The notes: a model not told the origin generated them from the letters alone. 5,456 nucleotides of DNA from CAJAUT01 sp043809365 (GCA_043809365.1 JAZDDW010000032.1:1-5456), one strand, 5' to 3'. Shown: positions 1-5,039, counted from the stretch's first letter. Program-made: numbers and translations.

Positions 1-2
1 CG

Positions 3-137
3 GAAGGGATCCACACCAAGATGAAATTGATCAAGCGACAAGGGTTCGGCTACAGGAACAAAGAAATATATCTGCGCAAGCTCGTGCTTGGTTTTCTCCC
101 ACTCGCTGCGCTTATATCACCACACTTATTGCAATAG
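3..137 (+). CDS. ISL3-type transposase, C-terminal fragment (cut by window edge)
   Basis: The reading frame is open from the left edge and ends at TAG 135-137, giving 44 residues. It contains EGIHTKMKLIKRQGFGYRN (positions 3-59), which matches the conserved C-terminal end of DDE transposases of the ISL3 (IS204/IS1001/IS1096/IS1165) family, where the catalytic Glu region reads EGxNxKxKxIKRxxxGYRN. The enzyme would cut and rejoin the ends of its own insertion sequence. Only the tail is visible, so it cannot be said whether the element is intact. The stop codon lies inside the presumed right terminal repeat, as is common in compact insertion sequences. The family call is by recognition of this motif, not by a search. 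Confidence 0.8.
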   Translation, partial: EGIHTKMKLIKRQGFGYRNKEIYLRKLVLGFLPLAALISPHLLQ

Positions 138-141
138 AGCC
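120..141 (+). repeat. Probable right terminal inverted repeat of the ISL3-type element
   Basis: Read on the minus strand from 141, the sequence begins GGCTCTATTGCAATAAG. ISL3-family ends typically begin with GG and a TCT-containing start, so this is a plausible IRR overlapping the transposase stop. The eight bases that follow (TTTCCCCT, 142-149) would be the target duplication expected for this family. The left end is outside the window, so neither the repeat nor the duplication can be confirmed. Confidence 0.4.
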
Positions 142-150
142 TTTCCCCTA

Positions 151-179
151 TTGACAACGCTGCAACAATATTTTACAAC
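151..179 (+). promoter_or_regulatory. Candidate promoter for the six-cysteine protein/dockerin enzyme pair
   Basis: A perfect -35 TTGACA (151-156) is followed after 17 bases by TACAAC (174-179), which matches four of six bases of the -10 consensus. Initiation would fall about 30 bases before the start at 216. It lies only nine bases beyond the presumed end of the insertion sequence. An alternative -10-like TATTTA at 203-208 lies seven bases before ATG 216 and would give a leaderless transcript, but it has no good -35. No Shine-Dalgarno site is visible before 216. Confidence 0.4.
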
Positions 180-215
180 TAAATCATTATTAACCAATTT
201 ATTATTTAGTGATAT

Positions 216-551
216 ATGAACAAAACCAAACAGGCTCGCACTACCAGTACTCGCACCATCTTCTTTATTGCTCTTGCCATCATTGCTCTTGGCTATTTCG
301 GCTTCCGCCTCTTCTTCCGTCCCCAATCGGCCACAGTCAATCTCATTACCACTCCCACTTGTCCCCCCGAATATACCCCCTATCAATGCCAACAGTATCT
401 CGCCGCGGCAACCAGTGTCAACGCTCTACGCCAAAATATCCATACTTGTCTCACCACCTCCACTAGACCCCAACCCATCCGCAATCTTTGGTGTAATAGT
501 GGATTATTCAGCTCGTGCGTGAAGGTCAAACCCGTCGCCCAGTGCCTCTAG
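216..551 (+). CDS. Small membrane-anchored protein with C-terminal six-cysteine module
   Basis: This 111-aa protein has a basic N-terminus, one hydrophobic segment (about residues 15-34) and a C-terminal module of 64 residues (48-111). The module has six cysteines at 49, 58, 78, 93, 101 and 110. The basic start predicts an N-in signal anchor, with the module outside, where three disulfides could form. The anchor motif GYFGFRLFFRPQS (26-38) and the whole module recur in the cohesin protein at 1850-2713. The anchor residues fall at identical positions, and 39 of 64 module residues are identical by hand count, including all cysteines. This protein therefore looks like that one without its cohesin and Ser/Pro linker. 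I do not recognise the module, and no function can be given. It is probably cotranscribed with the enzyme gene five bases downstream. The start is chosen because it precedes the anchor and aligns with the paralogue's start. Confidence 0.8.
   Translation: MNKTKQARTTSTRTIFFIALAIIALGYFGFRLFFRPQSATVNLITTPTCPPEYTPYQCQQYLAAATSVNALRQNIHTCLTTSTRPQPIRNLWCNSGLFSSCVKVKPVAQCL
357..551 (+). repeat. Six-cysteine module coding repeat, copy 1
   Basis: This stretch codes for the 64-residue C-terminal module plus stop, and is paralogous to 2519-2713. Conserved blocks include PYQCQQYL, HTCLTTS, LWCNS and the last residues QCL. Differences are spread along the copy and many are silent, so this is an old duplication rather than a recent one. 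Confidence 0.75.
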
Positions 552-556
552 ATCAT

Positions 557-1810
557 ATGCTTAAACTCCTTCTCACTCTCTCATTAGCACTGGTTCTCCT
601 CTTCCATCCCTTACCCGTCCGCGCCGCCAGCCCCAACTCTCCCATGGGCATCACCTCCCGTCTCGACAACCTCAACGCCATCAATAACGACGCCGATTGG
701 CTCGAAGTCGAAAACATCATCAAGCTTATGTACGAAGCAGGAATCGCCTGGGACCGCTTATTTATTCCCAGCGAACGGATTATTACCGAGACCGGTGGCC
801 TCAACACCACCTACCTCACCCGCCTCGACCGCCTGATCTCCCTTTATAACAAATACAATCTCAACGTTTATTTTCTCCTCTTTAACTCTTCTCATTACAT
901 CGGCTATGCCGGTGATGTCTGCGATGGCTCCGGTAGCAACCCCATTGACTGGCCCTACAACTACTGGCACTCTCCTCCCCAGAAACAAAACAAATGGGAG
1001 GAATATCTCTCGACCCTAGTCGATCGTTACAAAAACAGCGTCAAGTACTGGGAGATCTCCTTCGAACCCAATTACAGCGGTTGTCAATTTGCCCTCCACC
1101 CGGATCGCTATGTCTCCTTTCTCCAAAGCACCGCTTCAACCATTCGCCAACACGACTCGGGAGCCAAAATCATCTTGGGACGCCTCCTCCCCAACCAAAA
1201 TGCCAATTACCTCAGCACATTACTACAAAATGGAGCCGGTTCATCCTTTGATATCGTTAGCCTCGGAGGACCCTATCAATGCGAATCATACGGCAACGCT
1301 TCGAGTTGGATTACCGCCATTCGTCGAGTCATCTCCAAACCCATTTGGTTGACCGAGGTGTTGTGCACCTCCGATTCCGATGGCGATGGGCTAAGCGATT
1401 CCGCCGGCGACGACCTTCAAAAAACCTTTATCTCTCAAATCTACCGCTCTGGTGCCAACAAAGTCTTTTTTAATAGTTTCATCGACCGCAACAGTTTCCC
1501 TGCTGTCCACAAACGCATGTCTGGTCTCGTCAGTCAAGACGACCTCAACTACAATACCAAACCCGCTTTTGTCGCCTACCAGCAGGCCGCCACCGCTGCC
1601 GGCTTCCCTCCCCCCGCTCCCCTCCCCTCCCTTTCTCCCTCTCCCTCCTCCTCTTCTGCTCCCTCCCCTTCTCCCTCTCCCACCCTCGAGGGTGATTTCA
1701 ATCGTGATGGCCACGTCAATGTCCTCGACTACAGTATCTTCTTATCGGGTTTTGGCACTACCTACACCGTCCTCGATTACAGCCAATTCATTTTACATTT
1801 TGGTGAGTGA
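557..1810 (+). CDS. Secreted clan GH-A-like glycoside hydrolase with C-terminal dockerin
   Basis: The 417-aa protein begins with a signal peptide (hydrophobic 2-16, likely cleaved after VRA, about residue 23). Residues about 29-348 look like a TIM-barrel glycosidase. WEISFEPN carries a candidate acid/base Glu170 and KPIWLTEV a candidate nucleophile Glu267, with a spacing usual for clan GH-A (GH5/GH39-like). The Asn that normally precedes the acid/base Glu is Phe here. An Asp-rich loop (273-286, DSDGDGLSDSAGDD) follows the nucleophile and resembles a thrombospondin type-3 or EF-hand-like calcium loop. A Ser/Pro linker (about 350-377) leads to a dockerin (379-417). Its first calcium loop is good (Asp380, Asn382, Asp384, Asn388, Asp391), but the second repeat lacks the loop. 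The start at ATG 557 is preferred over GTG 515 because it opens the signal peptide and does not overlap the upstream gene. The family and substrate are not certain. Confidence 0.8.
   Translation: MLKLLLTLSLALVLLFHPLPVRAASPNSPMGITSRLDNLNAINNDADWLEVENIIKLMYEAGIAWDRLFIPSERIITETGGLNTTYLTRLDRLISLYNKYNLNVYFLLFNSSHYIGYAGDVCDGSGSNPIDWPYNYWHSPPQKQNKWEEYLSTLVDRYKNSVKYWEISFEPNYSGCQFALHPDRYVSFLQSTASTIRQHDSGAKIILGRLLPNQNANYLSTLLQNGAGSSFDIVSLGGPYQCESYGNASSWITAIRRVISKPIWLTEVLCTSDSDGDGLSDSAGDDLQKTFISQIYRSGANKVFFNSFIDRNSFPAVHKRMSGLVSQDDLNYNTKPAFVAYQQAATAAGFPPPAPLPSLSPSPSSSSAPSPSPSPTLEGDFNRDGHVNVLDYSIFLSGFGTTYTVLDYSQFILHFGE
1604..1687 (+). repeat. Ser/Pro-rich linker repeat in the dockerin enzyme
   Basis: Pyrimidine-only runs made of CTCCCT-like hexamers code for a Pro/Ser linker between the catalytic domain and the dockerin. 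The same type of repeat is found in the cohesin protein. Such linkers are flexible spacers in cellulosomal and other modular secreted proteins. Hexamer slippage would keep the frame. Confidence 0.75.
1694..1807 (+). other. Dockerin module, second calcium loop deleted
   Basis: The first repeat, DFNRDGHVNVLDYSIFLSGF, fits the dockerin pattern DxNxDGxVNxxD followed by a helix. The second, TVLDYSQFILHFGE, repeats VLDYSxF but lacks the DxNxDG half. The module is about 38 residues, against roughly 60-70 for a typical type I dockerin. Confidence 0.75.
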
Positions 1811-1814
1811 CCAC

Positions 1815-1843
1815 TTGACAACAATCAAAATTAATCTCACAAT
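1815..1843 (+). promoter_or_regulatory. Candidate promoter of the cohesin gene, leaderless geometry
   Basis: TTGACA (1815-1820) is followed after 17 bases by CACAAT (1838-1843, four of six consensus bases). Only CAACCT separates this from ATG 1850, so initiation would fall at or next to the start codon. No Shine-Dalgarno is present. The cohesin gene could thus be expressed apart from the enzyme gene ending at 1810. Confidence 0.45.
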
Positions 1844-1849
1844 CAACCT

Positions 1850-2713
1850 ATGCGCCAAACCAAAAAATTTCGCTCTCCCCACGTACTCCCCTTCCTTCTT
1901 GTTTTGCTTATGGTAATTGCTTTCGGCTACCTTGGCTTCCGCCTTCTCTTCCGCCCCCAATCTATCGGGATCAACCAAATCACGGGCGGTACCGGTAGCA
2001 CCGTTCTGGCACTCGCTCCTGCCTCCTCCAGTGTCAATCCCAATACACCCACTAGTCTCACGCTCGCCATCGATACCGGCGAAGAAGTCTCCGCCGTCCA
2101 AGTCGAACTCACCTATCCTACCGCCAACTGTCTCCCCCCTACAGTCACCCAAGGTTCCTTCCTCTCCAATGTTATCTCCCCTGCCACCATTACAGGTGGA
2201 CTCATCAAGTTTGCCTACAGCATCCCCTCTACTGCAACCAGTGGTGTCCAAGGCACCGGCACCCTGGCTACCATCACGACCGGCCCCACCACCGGTCCAT
2301 GTAGACTCACTTTTACCGCCAATACTATTGTAGCCACCCTCAACGATCCCGACGTCAACGACATTGCCTCTGCCTATGACGCCGTCATCAACCCTATTGG
2401 TCTTTCCTCTCCCTCTCCCTCTCCCTCTCCTTCTCCCTCTCCTTCTCCCTCTCCCAGCCTTTTCCCCAGCTCTCTACCTTCCCACGCTCCCTCTCCCTCT
2501 CCCTCCGCTCCTTCTACTACTTGCCCCGAAGCCTACAGCCCCTATCAGTGCCAACAATATCTCATCTCCCTCCAACAAGTCGCAATTACAAAACAAAATC
2601 GCCACACTTGTCTCACCACTTCTCCCAAACCCAAAGTCATCCGTGATTTATGGTGCAACAGTTTCCTGTTCGTCAAATGCACGGACAAAAAACCCGTCTC
2701 CCAGTGTCTCTAG
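1850..2713 (+). CDS. Membrane-anchored cohesin-domain protein with C-terminal six-cysteine module
   Basis: The protein has 287 residues. A basic N-terminus and hydrophobic segment (about 12-34) form an N-in anchor. Residues about 50-185 resemble a cohesin: a start like STVLALAPASSSVNPNTPTSL, then SAVQVELTYP, GTGTLATIT and CRLTFTANTIVA, all typical strands of this beta-sandwich. Cys94 and Cys151 inside it could pair. A Ser/Pro linker (186-223) leads to the six-cysteine module (224-287), with cysteines at 225, 234, 254, 269, 277 and 286. Cohesins bind dockerins, and the gene immediately upstream encodes a dockerin-tagged secreted enzyme, so this protein is the likely surface receptor or mini-scaffoldin. 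It has one cohesin, unlike classical multi-cohesin scaffoldins. The module's role (wall, glycan or protein binding) is unknown. The start aligns residue by residue with the 111-aa paralogue through the anchor. Confidence 0.8.
   Translation: MRQTKKFRSPHVLPFLLVLLMVIAFGYLGFRLLFRPQSIGINQITGGTGSTVLALAPASSSVNPNTPTSLTLAIDTGEEVSAVQVELTYPTANCLPPTVTQGSFLSNVISPATITGGLIKFAYSIPSTATSGVQGTGTLATITTGPTTGPCRLTFTANTIVATLNDPDVNDIASAYDAVINPIGLSSPSPSPSPSPSPSPSPSLFPSSLPSHAPSPSPSAPSTTCPEAYSPYQCQQYLISLQQVAITKQNRHTCLTTSPKPKVIRDLWCNSFLFVKCTDKKPVSQCL
2405..2518 (+). repeat. Ser/Pro linker, hexanucleotide tandem repeat
   Basis: CTCCCT/CTCCTT hexamers in tandem (densest about 2405-2455) code for eight consecutive Ser-Pro pairs, followed by a less regular Ser/Pro-rich stretch up to the six-cysteine module. 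Length changes in hexamer steps would alter tether length without a frameshift. Confidence 0.8.
2519..2713 (+). repeat. Six-cysteine module coding repeat, copy 2
   Basis: This is the paralogue of 357-551. Both copies have the same length (64 codons plus TAG) with no gap in the hand alignment, and all six cysteines and most aromatic residues are conserved. Confidence 0.75.
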
Positions 2714-2717
2714 GTAG

Positions 2718-2723
2718 TAAAAT
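2718..2723 (+). promoter_or_regulatory. Possible -10 box for tRNA-Ala
   Basis: TAAAAT (five of six consensus bases) lies 15 bases before the mature tRNA start and five bases after the cohesin gene's stop codon. No convincing -35 is seen, so readthrough from the cohesin gene is an alternative. Confidence 0.3.
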
Positions 2724-2738
2724 ACTCTTGTTTGTAAC

Positions 2739-2814
2739 GGGCCGTTAGCTCACCTGGTAGAGCGCTTCTATGGCATAGAAGAGGTAGTCGGTTCAAGTCC
2801 GATACGGTCCACCA
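2739..2814 (+). tRNA. tRNA-Ala (anticodon GGC), CCA encoded
   Basis: A complete 76-base cloverleaf can be folded by eye. The acceptor GGGCCGT pairs with ACGGTCC (one G-T pair). The D stem is GCTC/GAGC. The anticodon stem is CTTCT/AGAAG with loop ATGGCAT, giving anticodon GGC, which reads GCC and GCU alanine codons. The T stem GTCGG/CCGAT encloses TTCAAGT. Discriminator A (2811) and CCA (2812-2814) are encoded. The last 47 bases overlap, in antisense, the 3' end of obg. Confidence 0.95.
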
Positions 2815-3883
2815 ACTCCGCAACTTCCCCCATTCCCGCAGAGATCCACACTAGATCTTTGTGTATCTTTTTAGCAAACTCTACCTCAATTTTCTTTCGC
2901 AATCCCATATCCACCAACTCCATTTTGTTCACCACCACAATCTCTGGCTTATCCGACAGTCCCCTTCCATATTTTTCAAATTCTTTTCTGACTATCTGAT
3001 AATCATGTATCATCTGTTCCGTGACACTGTGTAACTGTGACACTGTGTCACTGCAATTTGGTGCCAACACGTGAATCAATGTCTTGGTGCGCTCTAGGTG
3101 GCGCAAGAACCACGGCCCAATCCCCTTCCCCTCCCACGCATCCTCCACCACCCCCGGCACATCCACCAGTACCAAAGCTTGCTTTTCTTCATTTGAGAAT
3201 TTGAGAATTTTAGATTTGTGATTTATTCTTAGTACTCCCAAATTGGGCTCTAGAGTAGTAAAGGGATACCCCGCAATTTTCGGATTAGCATTAGTCAACG
3301 CCTTGAGCAAACTAGACTTCCCTACGTTGGGTAGTCCCACGATCCCCACGTCTGCCACCATCTTCAGCTCGAGTAGTAGCCATTTAGCATCCCCCGGCTT
3401 ACCCTCTTCAAATTCTGTGGGGGTCTGATTAGTGGCACTGCGAAACTGCCAATTCCCCCTCCCCCCTCTCCCTCCCCACGCCACCTCAAATCGCTGTCCA
3501 TGTTGAGTCATATCTATCACGAGTCGTCGCACTTTTTGCATCTTTTCAAATACCTCTCTGTTGCGCAAATCCATCTCGGCAAGTGCGACCGGGATCTCAT
3601 ATACGACGCTCCCCACGGGGACTTTAACTTCAAGATCCTCCGTATTCTTCCCGTGCATGTTTTTGCCATATCCCTGTTCACCGTCGGGCACCACAAATCT
3701 CTTCTTAAAGTTAAACTCCACTAAATTTTGGATATTTTCATCCGCCACGAGTACTACGTCTCCCCCGTCTCCGCCATCCCCTCCGTCTGGCCCCCCTTTC
3801 GGTTGGTATTTCCCATGCAAAAAATGGGCACTCCCCCGCCCCCCATCCCCAGCCTTCACATATATTCGCGCAAGATCCTTCAC
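2768..3883 (-). CDS. obg: Obg/CgtA family ribosome-associated GTPase
   Basis: Obg proteins are essential GTPases acting in large-subunit ribosome assembly and stress control in the cytoplasm. The 371-aa product has the glycine-rich Obg fold (about 1-175; KAGDGGRGS at 10-18, GGPDGGDGGDGGD at 30-42). The G domain follows: G1 GLPNVGKSS (183-191), G2 YPFTTLEPNLG (206-216), G3 DVPG (241-244), G4 NKME (319-322) and G5 SA (348-349). G4 has Glu where NKxD is usual. Compared with E. coli Obg by memory, about 18 extra residues lie near 97-120, and there is a short insertion near 276-288. There is no C-terminal OCT domain. The GTG start gives the usual distance to KAGDGG; the frame has a stop shortly upstream and no ATG. 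The gene lies 14 bases after the membrane protein gene. The last 15-16 codons are antisense to tRNA-Ala. Confidence 0.93.
   Translation of the reverse strand: MKDLARIYVKAGDGGRGSAHFLHGKYQPKGGPDGGDGGDGGDVVLVADENIQNLVEFNFKKRFVVPDGEQGYGKNMHGKNTEDLEVKVPVGSVVYEIPVALAEMDLRNREVFEKMQKVRRLVIDMTQHGQRFEVAWGGRGGRGNWQFRSATNQTPTEFEEGKPGDAKWLLLELKMVADVGIVGLPNVGKSSLLKALTNANPKIAGYPFTTLEPNLGVLRINHKSKILKFSNEEKQALVLVDVPGVVEDAWEGKGIGPWFLRHLERTKTLIHVLAPNCSDTVSQLHSVTEQMIHDYQIVRKEFEKYGRGLSDKPEIVVVNKMELVDMGLRKKIEVEFAKKIHKDLVWISAGMGEVAELVDRIGLEPTTSSMP
3021..3052. repeat. 16-bp tandem duplication inside obg
   Basis: GTGACACTGTGTAACT (3021-3036) is followed directly by GTGACACTGTGTCACT (3037-3052), with one mismatch. 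The second copy contains a perfect palindrome with arms GTGACAC and GTGTCAC around one T. Sixteen is not a multiple of three, so the copies are read in different frames. They code for residues near 278-288 of Obg, between G3 and G4. Confidence 0.85.
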
Positions 3884-3889
3884 CTGGTC

Positions 3890-3895
3890 ATTATA
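3890..3895 (-). promoter_or_regulatory. Perfect -10 box six bases before the obg GTG
   Basis: On the minus strand TATAAT (3895-3890) is followed by GACCAG and then the GTG start. No good TTGACA is found 16-18 bases upstream, and no Shine-Dalgarno is visible. The spacing would place the transcript start on the start codon. obg may also be read through from the gene upstream. Confidence 0.4.
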
Positions 3896-3897
3896 CT

Positions 3898-4941
3898 CTA
3901 TTCAGATATCGATTCCGGAGCCAATCCTGGATCCACCACCCCACCCACATCCGATTTTTCTATAGTTCTAAGTAGTGGCATCGGATAACTGCCCCCGCTA
4001 GGTCCATAACTAAAAATAAATCTATATCCCACCCACAACCCACCGATCAAGATAAACAACACAATCAACAACCCTACCAGCCCGAGGTACCAACCCAGCG
4101 ATTTTTTGGGAATTAACATCCGCAAGAGCAAGGCAATGACGGCTGCAATCGCGCTAGCCCAGATAGCCCCCCACCCCAGTTCTTTAGCGTACAATTTCCA
4201 GGTGCTTGTCGAGCTCATAAATTTAAAACCATAATCTTCCCCCGGCATCAAGTTATTCCAAGATCTATTTATCTGACCTCCCCCCGCCATATCTAACATC
4301 GTGGGAGCCGCCATCTTGGCAAAGTTGGTGTTGTCGGCTCTCATTCCCGAGGCTCCCATCATCTCACTCATGGCTTGTCCCCAGCCCGCGGGACCCTGTT
4401 GAGTATCGCGCACATAAACTCCATCCGGCATATATACTCCCACAGAGAGATATGCCACAAATTGTTTGGGTTTGGCTGTTGCCACCCCAACTTCCCTCCC
4501 CCACCATCTCTTAGTCGTGATATCCTCCGTAGCAAAACTGATCCCAATCGTCACGGGCGTCGTCTCATCCTGTTTAGCGATTTTTCTCTCGGGGATCGTT
4601 AGGTTCAACTCTCCGTTTTCAACCTTCACTTTCGCTTCTTTCCAGCTATTGCCTCCTCGCCAGGTACAAATATAATTCACGTACTCTGGACAGCCATTTT
4701 CTCGGTACCACCCCAGCACTTCACCTTTATAGTTGTCTGGCAAAGTTAATTGGTACTCTCCACCGCTCAATGGGACTACTACCGAGTCAGCGCGCAACCA
4801 CGCTCGCGCCGTCCCATCTTCTTTGACCACATAAGTATAGTTTTGCGACTCTGGACTTGTAGGATACTTCATTATCTCCTGCGCCGAAGCTCGCGACACC
4901 ACCAACAACCCAATCAATATCCCTACTACCAGCTTTCTCAT
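3898..4941 (-). CDS. Secreted/membrane protein of unknown function with two C-terminal TM helices
   Basis: I do not recognise this 347-aa protein. It starts with a signal peptide (hydrophobic 4-15, cleavage likely after ASA, residue 20). Residues about 21-255 form a probable extracytoplasmic region, with beta-type alternation in its first half, one close Cys pair (CPEYVNYIC) and a Met/Gly/Ala-rich stretch (GQAMSEMMGASGMRADN). Two hydrophobic helices (about 257-277 and 284-304) are joined by a short loop with Lys279-Lys280. This fits a cytoplasmic hairpin with the bulk and the 43-residue tail outside. It is followed by obg after 14 bases and may be cotranscribed with it. The ATG at 4941 is supported by the signal peptide. 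Nothing in it resembles cohesin, dockerin or the six-cysteine module. Confidence 0.8.
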   Translation of the reverse strand: MRKLVVGILIGLLVVSRASAQEIMKYPTSPESQNYTYVVKEDGTARAWLRADSVVVPLSGGEYQLTLPDNYKGEVLGWYRENGCPEYVNYICTWRGGNSWKEAKVKVENGELNLTIPERKIAKQDETTPVTIGISFATEDITTKRWWGREVGVATAKPKQFVAYLSVGVYMPDGVYVRDTQQGPAGWGQAMSEMMGASGMRADNTNFAKMAAPTMLDMAGGGQINRSWNNLMPGEDYGFKFMSSTSTWKLYAKELGWGAIWASAIAAVIALLLRMLIPKKSLGWYLGLVGLLIVLFILIGGLWVGYRFIFSYGPSGGSYPMPLLRTIEKSDVGGVVDPGLAPESISE

Positions 4942-4948
4942 TACTGTA

Positions 4949-4954
4949 ATAATA
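4949..4954 (-). promoter_or_regulatory. -10-like box seven bases before the membrane-protein start
   Basis: TATTAT on the minus strand (4954-4949) precedes ATG 4941 by seven bases. There is no Shine-Dalgarno and only a poor -35 region. The geometry again suggests a leaderless transcript. Confidence 0.35.
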
Positions 4955-5021
4955 TCACATCACATAAACATTAGGTATTCTTCCCCAAAACACTCACCTA
5001 TTCAGTTCATTATATCCCCCT

Positions 5022-5027
5022 AGGAGG
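5022..5027 (+). promoter_or_regulatory. Strong Shine-Dalgarno of the TrpR-like gene
   Basis: AGGAGG ends six bases before ATG 5034 and is the only strong ribosome binding site in the window. It selects ATG 5034. The nearby ATG 5030 is in another frame and meets TGA at 5072-5074. The divergent spacer 4942-5033 also holds a weak -10-like CATTAT (5008-5013) for this gene. Confidence 0.8.
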
Positions 5028-5039
5028 ACATGTATGTCC
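5026..5039. promoter_or_regulatory. Palindrome over the start codon, possible operator
   Basis: GGACAT-GT-ATGTCC is an inverted repeat with six-base arms that overlaps the end of the Shine-Dalgarno and the start codon of the DNA-binding protein gene. It could be an autoregulatory operator. It is short, and the loop is too small for an RNA hairpin without losing pairs. Confidence 0.3.

Noticed and set aside
515..556. GTG start at 515 for the dockerin enzyme
   Set aside because: It would overlap the upstream gene and put 14 charged residues before the signal peptide. ATG 557 opens the signal peptide directly.
1808..1810. Recoded TGA (genetic code 25)
   Set aside because: TGA ends the dockerin enzyme at the expected end of its module, so it works as a stop.
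1391..1916. Long open frames opposite or beside the linker region, rich in Gly/Arg or Pro/Leu
   Set aside because: They are shadows caused by the pyrimidine-rich Ser/Pro tracts of the dockerin enzyme and have no start signals or domains.
1793..2251. Minus-strand open frame of 152 aa opposite the cohesin gene
   Set aside because: Its composition follows the antisense of the cohesin gene; there are no motifs, and the sense frame has clear domains and a paralogue.
2405..2518. Repeat tract as a CRISPR array
   Set aside because: The repeats are contiguous hexamers with no spacers and lie inside a coding frame.
2711..2738. Intrinsic terminator between the cohesin gene and the tRNA
   Set aside because: No stem with a following T-run is visible. 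I also saw none after 1810 or after the tRNA.
2768..2814. RIGLEPTTSSMP as a conserved Obg C-terminal motif
   Set aside because: This is the generic antisense translation of a tRNA 3' half, not an Obg feature.
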